This document shows, one piece after another, positions 49,601 to 61,600 of a DNA stretch of 62,000 nucleotides. The position numbers and the translations under genes are program-made. Location of the stretch: the NCBI GenBank assembly GCA_002633005.1, contig NMRA01000062.1, positions 273,022 through 335,021 on the forward strand, given 5' to 3'. The notes beneath the pieces are model-generated. The model was not told where the DNA came from, searched no databases, and saw only the letters and a list, made by a program, of their open reading frames with translations. The DNA is from Phoronis australis. Taxonomy: Eukaryota; Phoronida; Phoronidae. Each line of letters starts with the position of its first letter. The first letter of the stretch is position 1.

Positions 49601-52600
49601 ACTTTTTTGATTCTAAAGATTGGAACCTAGGCTATTTTGACATTCATCATATCATCTGAAATTATATTAGACACTGTGCTTTGTATCAAAAGCTGTCTTA
49701 ATACTTGGTTTTGACATCGTTCAGTATAGCTATGGACACAATGCTTTTCAAGAGTCTCCAATTCTAAAATTTGGTACCAGCCCTGACTACGAGGAAAATA
49801 AATGTTTTCAGTGTCTCAATTTGGAGTATTTTTACCCTTAATCACTCCGAGGCAGGCCTGGTTTTGCTAACATATCTTCAGGAAACAGTTGCAATAAGGC
49901 ATGTTGAACCATCACAAAGTTGTTCGCGCATTCTTTGATGCTGCATACCATATATCTGACAGGATACACTCTAATAGCACATACATCGATGTCTAAGAAA
50001 AAATTGTGACACTGTACATATTAAAGAGGTCATAGTAAACGAGTAAAGGAAGTCGACATTAACAAGCACACAAGCACTGCAGCCTCATTGCATCATGAGC
50101 ATACTTNTGAAAATGGAATGACTTCACCTAAACATTTTCAATGGAAAAAATGCCATTCATTTAAAGCATATTACGGGCTCACAACAGCGAAAATTTTCTG
50201 TAATCTGGGACACTGAAATTCAAGCCGAAATTGAACTTTTTTGATTCTAAAGATTGGAACATAGGCTATTTTGACATTCATCATATCATCTGAAATTATA
50301 TTAGACGCTGTGCTTTGTATCAAAAGCTGTCTTAATACTTGGTTTTGACATCGTTCAGTATAGCTACGGACACAATGCTTTTCAAGAGTCTCCAATTCTA
50401 AAATTTGGTACCAGCCCTGACTACGAGGAAAATAAATGTTTTCAGTGTCTCAATTTGGAGTATTTTTACCCTTAATCACTCCGAGGCAGGCCTGGTTTTG
50501 CTAACATATCTTCAGGAAACAGTTGCAATAAGGCATGTTGAACCATCACAAAGTTGTTCGCGCATTCTTTGATGCTGCATACCATATATCTGACAGGATA
50601 CACTCTAATAGCACATACATCGATGTCTAAGAAAAAATTGTGACACTGTACATATTAAAGAGGTCATAGTAAACGAGTAAAGGAAGTCGACATTAACAAG
50701 CACACAAGCACTGCAGCCTCATTGCATCATGAGCATACTTCATTCCACCAAAACATCATTTATGTGCCATACTGAACCTAGTCTCTTAGTCAGTCCCCTG
50801 TGTCAAAGGTCAAAAGCAAAAGGTTGTAGTCTAGTAAGTCGCTAGTCCAACCAACAGATGTCTCTGGTCGTGGACCAACATGTAAGATATGAAAACCGCA
50901 ACAACATTTACAAACAACGCCATGGTAACGGCATGACATACCCTTTGACTTTTTGACCTTTTCTCGTTTCCTGCCGTGAATGTCATAGGGAGGGTGTTGA
51001 AAGACACGTTTAGGGGGTTCGAAGACACTGAAAATGTAACAAAGAAAATCAATAATCATCGACAATGACAACAGGAACTGACATGTTATAACGCTACTGC
51101 AGCAGACAGAAGGGTAGAGCTTAACATTTTACATTGAATTTGGTGTAGTCATGGTACAGGCACTTTGCTGAATGATGCACTCCATCTCCGAAGTGCAACT
51201 GACGTGATTACAGAACTTTAATGCAGACATTGTTTGCAGCTTAAGTCAGATCCCATTAGTAAATGAATGGGAGTCGCCCTCTTTTGGGCGCCGAACATAT
51301 ACCGCAAATCTGAAACATATGCATGAAGGAACTTGGCACAAGGAGGAAAGCACAGCAATTCAAATTATATGTAGGTACAGTGCAGACTAAATAAACAAAT
51401 TACAGACAAAAAACCGTTTCCTGTCATTATGGCTAATTAATATATAATTATGTTACCAGCAAAAATGACTGGTGTGTTGGCAAAATTCTAAATTCTAATA
51501 CCTTAGCCTCCTGTCTAACTGTTGCTTCCTCTTAATTATCAATCATGAGCAATTAGTCACTCTGACGACGAATTCAGCTTCTCTCCAGTCATTGTGACCG
51601 GGAATTCTACGTCGTTTTGTCTCAATACTTTTGCTGCATACCATAGCTCTCCCTCAAAACACCAAATTAGAGCCAGGACTGACTTTTACCTTGCATGTAT
51701 AATTTTCACCGTAACACAGAATGGCAACTAATAGTCAATTAGCCACAGATTGCAGCTGGCTTATCTGGCAGTGGTCAAACCCTACACACTCAACTTAAAG
51801 CACTACTAGACGATAATTAGAGAATCACCAATTTCGTTTTGAGAAATGAAGACAATCACAATAATAGCAAAAATTGTTTAATCTATCCGCACTAACACTT
51901 GAAACTATTCCATTCAATATCTTTTAAGAAGCCTTAACAATTTGATCAAATACCCCTACCTGCTACTGAGTTTTCTACATTAAACAAACAGAAACAAAAG
52001 CAAATATCTAATCCAACCAAAACAGAAAAACTTAACAGGCACAGATTCAAAACACTGTAAGTATTGACAACACACTACAAAAACTACCAAATAAATACAC
52101 AATACCACATCAAAATGTGTTGGTCGAACACAAAATAATGTTCACAGTCAACACTAATTCACACAAAAGGTTGACACAACACAGATGGGGTCACACACAA
52201 CAAACACAAGCACTCACACCCTGCCACTGTCCATTTCATCGCCAGAGTTGACCTCCCCCTCATAAGCTCCGCCCTCATCCAAATCAGGGGGCAGGGCTTC
52301 ATCAGTTGTCTTGTCACTCTCATCATTTGACACCTGCTTTCCATCATCAGCGGCCGCATCTTCTGCTTTCTTTCTACTTGCAGGCAGCTTTGGACTAGAT
52401 CGCGCATATCCACCATTAAAGTCACTTGAAGCAACTTACCGAATAAAACTCTCAGGATTTAAATCAGACATGCTGACAGAAGAGATGAAAATCCTGGACT
52501 GACAACTGAAAGGTTTCCCGTTCAAATCCCATGTGCGCCAAAAATTCAAAAAAAAATTCTGACTATCAATAAACAATCCATGTACCACAAAGCCATGCTC

Positions 52601-55600
52601 GTTCTTTTTAGAACACTGTGGCATCTGAAACATTGAGCCACTACAAAAGGCTAGAGCTAATCGGTGTGAACATACCAATAGATTTTAGAAATATCACAAG
52701 ATACTATCTGTGTACATATTAAAGAAAAGCCCGGCCATGCGTACAGTAGTTGAAAAATCACAAAATAAAGTAACTGCACAATGCACATTTCATGAATTTC
52801 GGGAAATTTCATTGTCATTGCTGAACAAGGAATTTGTCAAAAATTGAACAGCCAACAGGCGGCGCAACAGTAATCCAGTAACTCGGAGAATCGACTGAAG
52901 CTATGATTGTATATTACCAACCATATAACTCTACACAAACTCTGATCCTGATTCACTGTGCGATTTTTTAGAAAATCGACGGACAATTAAAGGCAACGAT
53001 GTACGTACAGAATACAGACTATGTGACTATGTGATAAAATTTTTATAGACGCATGAAAAGCAAGCAACATTACTGTGGCTACCTTCATGACAAAAGAGTT
53101 TTAAACCACTTCTCACTGCCACTGCTTAGTTGTTATCAGAATAACAGTTATCACAATAATGGTTATCATAATAACGGTTGTCACAATAACGGAACGAAGT
53201 CTCAAAAACTTACGGTAATAGCTTCATTCTGGTCTTAGAATATTTTCCGCCTGTAAAAATGTCACATAGAAATCAACAAGAGCGATACGGCCAACAAGAC
53301 GTAGCAATTACGAAGAAATGACAGACATGAAAAGGATCAGAAGAAATGAACAATGAAAGTGAATGAATGAATGAGTGAAGTAAAAACGTGAAAAGTGAAC
53401 GACTGAATGTGTCATGGCAAGCAGTCTTGTAATTTTAAGAGATGCAGTAACGCAAGAAACAAGATTTTGAGGAATTATTGGTTATAAAGGGGCACCTCAT
53501 TACTCATCAGGGGACAGCAGAGATGTATTTCTGAAATTGAATATTTCGTAGTGGATCATTTGGAATTTAAATAACTTGCATAAGCAATGCACAGCACAAT
53601 TTAGCATCAGATTCTGGGGTTCCTCAAATTCTCAAGCATCAACAGTATGTTGTTCAGAGGTACGTACTAAACGATCTGCGTTACTACGTCCCTTAAACTG
53701 TATGAAGCAAAGCGCTATATCGACAATGATTGAGAGGCTCCCTAATTAGAAACAGAACAAACATAGCCGCACCACTTTTGATTACAGATACAGAAATGAC
53801 CTTACTCGCAATAGAACTTTCAGATGCGCCTAAATGAAGATAATTAGTAATGATATAAACAGTAACAATCCAGACAAAAGGGACAGAAGGGGTACACCCA
53901 CCTATAACTCCAAATAGAACTATCTCGACAAAACACCTAAGGGGGGAGGGACAGAAGGGGCACACCCACCTATAAATCCAAATAGAACTATCTCGAAGGC
54001 GATAAAACACCTAAAACCTTCCCACCCAGTGATGAAGGGGTGGGACAGAAGGGGCACACCCAACTATAATCCAGATAGCTCTATTTTGACAAAAAAAAAA
54101 CCCTAAAACCCTTCCCAAAGTTCTAAAACCAAAGAATTTATTACTAACAAACAATGAAGTTGGGCCAACTGTTTTGTATAAGACACGCATAAAAACATCA
54201 TGTTTGTTACATAAGGGTCACAGAAAAGTTTAACTGTCAAGTGAATTCTATGCAAGCGCAACATGAAGCATCGACACGCACCACTATGAGCAGAGCATAC
54301 GACACAGATACAAGTACGGATGGTTAATATTTTCAACATTCCCACAAAGAACAAATCAGTCTAAAACAGGACAAGTATTGTCGCCTATGAGATAGCAAAT
54401 TGTTTGCCAAATTTCAGGAACATCAATTAAAGAACTATGCTAAAAATTCTTCAATTTTGGACAAAAATAATTGCAGAAATTGCTGTATTTCTATTTTTCA
54501 TACTCATCACATTGTTGCAAATGGTCAAAATTTAAAAATGTTTTTTTTTAGCAATAGCTACGCCAGACAACCCATGCTAAAGCAGTGTCAATAGTCCCGA
54601 AAAGTTCTCTTTGTTGAGAAGTTCGACAAAATGAAATTTCCTCCGTCTGCCATACTGTGTCCAAAACTGAAGAATTTTCACCTTTAGTTAATGATTTTTA
54701 TCAGTTAAAAGCTGAGCTATGTATAAGCCACTAAAGACTGACTGTCTGACCCATACATGACATAATTACAAGAACTTACCTGTCAGAAGAAGTGACTGTG
54801 GTTTGTGTAAGTGAAGCGGGAAATAAGGACTCTTAAGGCCTCGCTGTTTAGGAAGAAAGAGAAATTTGAAATCAAAATTCTGATGTTCAGTAAAAATTCT
54901 TTAAATGAGGCCAAACTGATTGTATCGAAAATTTCAATTTGCAATAAGGTTTACTGCTTTGCAACAAGTGATCGAAGTTCGACCCCAGCTTGTTTGGTCA
55001 GACATTCAATATAGACCATGGCTACACTGAAGTGAACTGCCATAAAATTGCCTTGTCGTATTAGTTAGTAAGCCTGGAAGTGACTTTAAGTAAAATGTAC
55101 ATCCGAGCTGAGTTTAATAAACAAAAATATGTAACAAGGAATATCTAGAATAATTTGTTGACCATCTATTTGCAAACTTGTCTCATTCTAAATTTTCGGA
55201 ATAAAAGTATTTCTCGGAAAATACAGATCTCCTTTTTACAGACCAATTTATTACCGGCCAGTGCCTGCCTAAATCGAGACTTTCTTGACAGAAAACACTG
55301 TAACTCACTCAGGTTAAATGTTGCTTTAACTAGGTCAAGTCAGCTCCAATGATCATGAACAAGAACTCAAGAGTGTAGATTTGAATCTCCCAAAACTACT
55401 ACGCCGCTCATGGTCCATATGGTAATCAATACTAGAAAACACTAACTAGTCCTGGAGGCTTTAGCAGAATAGAGGTACTTAACAGCACAACGTCATGTGC
55501 CTTCTAAAAGAATGTACGAATAATGTGTCCAGGTATATGTAATAAAGACTTGCAGTGTCTAAAAATTAAGAGTTGAACCGGCAATTATAACAAAATACCA

Positions 55601-58600
55601 AATTTTAAAGTGATATAACCCAGAAATGTCGAAATAACGAGGCTTTTAATGAATTAACACATTTCACGATGCCAAGATTTATCCATGGAAAAGAATGCCG
55701 ATTTTGTGAAAAATCAAACTGCTAACTGGAGCAGAAAAACTCGGACTGCAGGGAGGGGAGACAACTATGGGTAGGGGAGACAATAACGGGAGGGGAGAAC
55801 TACGAGTAGGTGAGAACACTACGGAAGGGGAGTCAACTACTGGTAGAGGAGGCAACTATGGGGAGGGGAGACAACTATGGAGAGGTAGGAAACATCACAA
55901 TATTAAAAAGTCAGATTGTTTGAACAATCAAAACAGTCAGTACAGACACTGGAAGATAGAAAACTTGTAACACTGAACGACAATAATACATCAATCGACA
56001 TCTACATAAAGAAACAGTACAAAAATAAATGCAAGAACTAAAAGGTACAATTTATCAGTGCCCATGGAAACAGATTCTGAAATAAAAAATAATGAGGGAT
56101 AACACCAGTGAAGCACACCACGACACATCGAATACCTCATCAACAGTCACATTCACTTCATCAATGTCAACTGCAACATCACCATCATCAGCTTGACCTT
56201 CGGCAACATTGACCTGACCTCCGTCAACATTGACCTGACCTCCGTCAACATTGACCTGACCCCTGACATCAGTGACCTCATCACTGACCCGTTCCTCTTC
56301 ATCTTCATCCCCACTTTCAATGTCCTATTTTAACATTTTTAAAGTGACAAAATCCATTTCTATTGTTGAAGTAAGGAACAATTATCACTTTTACAGAAAT
56401 CGCTTAGACTGCATGGGTTGACTTATCACTTTAAAGATAGCAACTTCCATCGAGTTGCCTCATGTTTTGCAAGGTAGCAACCTCCACTGAGTTGCCTCAC
56501 TTTACACACTTGTACGCAAAGTTGCCTTATGTTCACACTAGTTACTTACACTCAGCTGTCTGTGTTTCCAAGCATAAAACAGCTTCCTCAGGTGATGTCT
56601 GTCACCCTTAGTCAAAGTATTGTCCTCAAAACGCCTCATGATTTCATCCTAAAATAGATTGGTAGACAGTCTGACTAGAGCCGTGTAAACTATAACACAC
56701 CTTAATCATGTAGTGAGCAAACTCTGTGAGATCTGGTACACTGCAGCTCAGAACATGTTCTCCTCCCCACAAAAAACATGTAAATGTCATCGCACCCCAG
56801 GACACTCAAATATTCCCTTGCTCATTGCACCCCAGGACACCCCAATATTCCCCCTGCTCACTGTACCACAGGACACCCCAATATTCCCCTTACTCATTGC
56901 ACCCCAAGACAACCCAATATTCCCCTTGCTCATTGCACCACCAGACACAACAATATCCCCCTTGCTCATTGCACCCCAGGGCATCCCAATGGTCCCTGAC
57001 TGGCTGAATATCAGTTACAACCTAAGAAATTTTAAACAGATATATCAAAACGCCGAAATGACCATTAACATAGTAAACTATATATGACGAGGTATTCCTA
57101 ACTGCTCACTCGAAAGAAAAACAATTGCTCTAAACTGACTAAGACACCTAAAGTGCAGGCAATCATTATTGTTACAAAAGCTCCATAGGTACGCGCAGTA
57201 AACACACACGAAATGTTCATCAACTAGTCATGCAGTCAACAACACACTGCTTCAATACCATATGATGTGCCCAACCATCTGACGGAAGTTACAGCTATAT
57301 TCACAAACAACACTGCTCCACACACTTCATCAAATCTGTCCAAACATTGACCAATGTGTTATAACAGTGACTACAAACTGAAGTCTCATATCTACGCTAC
57401 AGACATGCCAGCAAATTCATTTTCAGTAACCAACAAAACAGCCAAATACAATAGCAACTTACGAGGTGGGCCCGTTCCTGTAAATTTTAATAAATAATGA
57501 ATCAACGTCACAAGGTGAATGAACATTTGACTGATGTGTATCAGCAATAACAACACAGCTCTGTACAAACAGTTACAACTAACACTGTGTATTTACCATG
57601 ACTACAGTGAAAGTTCTCTAGTTTGAGACAGTGAAAATTACATATTTTGCTCAAGGCCAGAACTTGTAACAAATGTTAAAACGTGCAATACTGGCCAGGC
57701 AATATTAGCCGGGCAATATTAGCCGGGCAATATTAGCCGGGCAATATTAGCCGGGCAATATTAGCCGGGCAATATTACCCTGTCCAAAGTTAAGAATTAT
57801 AATCAATGAATCTCACGTTACACGCTATGAGGGCGCGTGAACAGGTTGCATTGGCAGCCATTTTTGATGACTTTATGAAATGCCAAGTCTCATTTTCAGA
57901 TGCTGTTGATACAGAAATGCAGTGTCTTAAATTTGAAAAAGACGGTGAACATCAAAATCGATTAAAACTGTCCCAAACTTCAGAATCGAAATATTCAAAT
58001 TTCGCTTGAATTTCTGCTCGAGTTTTTGATGCCATAAGTCACTACCAGTCAATTTTGCTTTTAACATAATTACCGCCATCATTGACAAGGAAATGGCATT
58101 TTGTCTGTTTAACTATGTCAAGTATTGTTACCTCAATAACAACAAAATGCAACATTTCTGAACAAGAAACCACCCTTTCTACAATTACTGAAAATGTTGA
58201 AAAAAAATCGAGTCATCATTAGCAAGAACAACACAGAGCTTTGACATTCTCCCAATGTGTGCATTGGACACAGAGTAGATACAAGGATCATCATTACGTT
58301 TAACATTCCCTCTAAAGGGAGCAATGCTAGTAAACTTAAACAACCTTTAGGGTGTGAAAAGCAAGTCAACATGGCTCAACAGAAACACGCCTTCCAGCTT
58401 TCACCATTAGTGAATCACTTTGGAGAGTAGGGAGGCATATGACAAAAATCATACACAAAAATAACATAAATGCCTCTAGGGTGTACAACGTGGGTCAAAT
58501 CCTTCTGAATTGCAACAGGCGCCGTCATCTATGTGACAGTACCTTATTTTGACAACTTTCATGAACATGCAATTAAGAAATTTTATCAATATCAAGACAA

Positions 58601-61600
58601 ATGCAACAGAAACCAAAATTGTCGTGAGGGGACTCCATAGAACCAGTCACTGGTCCTGAAATCTACAAACTCTCCTCACTACAGATCAAGTTTCACGAAG
58701 ACCCATCGAGGAATGGCCAAAAAACACTAGGGGGCGCAAGAACAGTTGCACCAGTCCTAAAATCATAGTCAGCACTCTTTTTACCTGTGGGAACACAGTC
58801 TGGTAAACAGAGAAGCGAGTGTTAAAAACTAGACTAAAAACTGAAACGGCATACATTATGTACAATGTACAAAAATGGAAATGTGCTACCCTCTCTTTAA
58901 AAAAAGCCAATTTCAAATTGCCAAATTTCATGAATGGACCACGGGAAGATATAGAGGAAAATGTAAAATCCTTAAAATTGCCACTGGGGGCACAGCAGTG
59001 GTTAGATTTTTTCTTAAAGTTGTCATCTGTGTTGTTAACATTTGATAAAAATACACTTGCAAATTTTAGCAAAGATCTCGCAAGGTTTAGAAGAAACAGA
59101 CACAGGTGTAAAAAACAACACTACCACAAGAGCCGCCACAATAATCGGGGCAGTCCACAAATGCTTAGGTGTGCTCTTTCCAGTAGCACATGTGCCAACT
59201 TTCATAACAAACCTTCAAGTAGGTTTGGCCAATGGAAAGGAGGACTAATAGAAAAGGGCACACTAGGTGGCGCACAATACATCAAATCCATCCCAGAATG
59301 GCAAAGAATTGTCGTCTCCTCAACAAATACCAATTGTCAAAATTTACATAAATCTCTCAAGGAACTCAGATGATACAATTGAAATTGTTACTGGGCAAAA
59401 AGCGGTAGTTGAATCCGTCGGAAAATCCGCTTGTGCCACCCCGCTCTTAATAGAGCCATGAGGAGAAAATTTCACAAATATCCACCATGGGGTTTTGGAG
59501 ATACGGCAGTGGACACAGGACGGACAAGGATGCTGACATAATGAGCCCACATGTATGTGCGCACATAAAAATGGCAACCTGTAAAGCAAGATATTACACA
59601 CAGACACAGACACAGGTCTAAGTCTTCAATGAACATCTAGTTTGAAGTAAAATTGAAAGCCTTAGTCACAGCGACAGGCAAACACGTCTGTGACTGGATC
59701 AGTGACAGAGTCCTTTGCCATCAATGCAGGGCTAAATGTCCACATACAGAGGAGTATTGCCTTGTTCCGAACATACATGAGGCCATGCAAATCATAGCTA
59801 CGCGATAGGCCCACATAAACATGACATGGGCTGTTGCTGTAGCCACAGAGCACACTGCACGGAAACGCGGGTCTCGTACACAATTTCCAGTCACAGAACG
59901 ATTTAGTGGAAGTGCAATGGAGATTTAAGTGGAACTGACACCATCTAGTGGAAAAACGAACACCAGAGTTGTAACGCCTCCCCCCGACACACAACACGCA
60001 GCAAACCTCATGACTGGCACCGTCAGGATTGTCAATATTATCATCATCTCCATTATTATCAATATTGTCATTAACAACTTCATTGCTCGTCTGCTCTTCT
60101 TTTGACTTATCCATTTCCTTCCTTTGTGGCTGTTTTTAATAAAGACAGTGCAAAATGGAGTTTAAGATGCCATTTCAACAAAGTACCATGAATTACAAAT
60201 TTGATCACCTCAGAATGTCATGGATCAGATATTTTTAAGAAGACAACAGTAACCATCATTATGATAGAAATTATTAGTGTAAAAGATTTTAAGACACTAA
60301 GTTACCTGAAATTATTCGACACACAAATTTTGGTAGTTTCATGTTAAAACAAAATATTTACGATGGAGAAAGAAGGATAGTTATACTGGTTGTCAAGTAG
60401 ACTGATCTTTTTTACAGCACCTTTTGTCCAGGAAACGTTCTTTTTTCTGAGTTTCTAAGGAAGTCTTACTAAAGTTTTAAAACAGATTTATTCGCATTGA
60501 TCTCAACATTTCCCAGAACAATGCAGGGTCATATGCTCCCCAAATCACTTTCTCTGTCAGAATCATCCTTGTGCCATAAATTAAAGCCTGGTATATTTGA
60601 GTACCACCGTGTTTTCGCATATTGAAGGCCATGGCTTTATATTGGGGGTAATGTTTGCATCCCAGTGTGAGCAAGCTGCAATTAATTCTTCAAATTCCAA
60701 ATTCACAACAAGTGTTGTGTGGGTTTTGTTTTTTCCCTTTTATTCAACGGGTTTGCCCACCAACATTTATTAAGATTTACAGTACTGAACATTTTGGTTA
60801 TGACTGATTGGCTACGGGTGTATATTCATTGTTGCATTTTCAAAATGTTCCCAAAAATGCACTATTTCACTAACAAGGTCGTGGCTAATACCGGTAGTAT
60901 AATTATTGTAAAAAAAGTATCGATAAAATGAAAGCATTATTAGTATGTTTCTTGAGTTCAAGGTTAAAGTGACACATTAGTTAAGCACTGCAGAGGAGGT
61001 GGGATATAACTTGTCACTCAATAAGTGTGCCATTCCAATTGGATCAATTTAGTAACTCCACCCACCTTGGGACGAGTTCCATCCATCACTCCAATCCTAT
61101 ACAACATGTCCTTGAGCCCCTGAACTGTATCAAATCCTTCGTATTTACCAAGGATGTCGGCTGCAGTCATACGCACATTATACTGAAAATGGAACAACAT
61201 GATGAAAATATGACTGACTCACTGAAGGTCACATTATTTATATTTTTACGATTAAAATTACGACCCAGTAGGTGAATGTTCAAGTAGACAAAATCTCAAA
61301 AATGCCGATACACTTTTCTAAATTATGGTTTATTTTAATTTAACTTTTTCATGAAAATCACAGAAGTCCTACTTTTGATGAACCCTCACACAACACTTTA
61401 AAAACAATTTCTAATGCAGTTTGGAAGAACGGTGCGTGCAGCACAGTACTTGAATCTTCCATATGAATTCCAACAGCCAATTCTGACATATAATGTTCCG
61501 AAGTTCGCCAAATTTGGACACTTTTATAGGGTCCTAGATAACCTTCGCACCACTTTCAAACTGATAAAAATGAGACGCCAACGGTTAATTCCAGCGTCAA

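Noticed and set aside
56713-57087. 124-codon + strand frame (Pro/Thr/Leu-rich)
   Set aside because: Comes from the 36-bp tandem repeat; all three frames are open there.
58819-59373. 184-codon + strand ORF
   Set aside because: Lies almost entirely in the diverged 440-bp repeat; no recognisable domain.
60477-60674. Minus-strand frame of 65 codons (KHGGTQIYQALIYGTRMILT...)
   Set aside because: Looks somewhat protein-like, but the only good acceptor (aattgcag|) gives a phase that does not fit exons 2 and 3, and no start is visible. Left unassigned.
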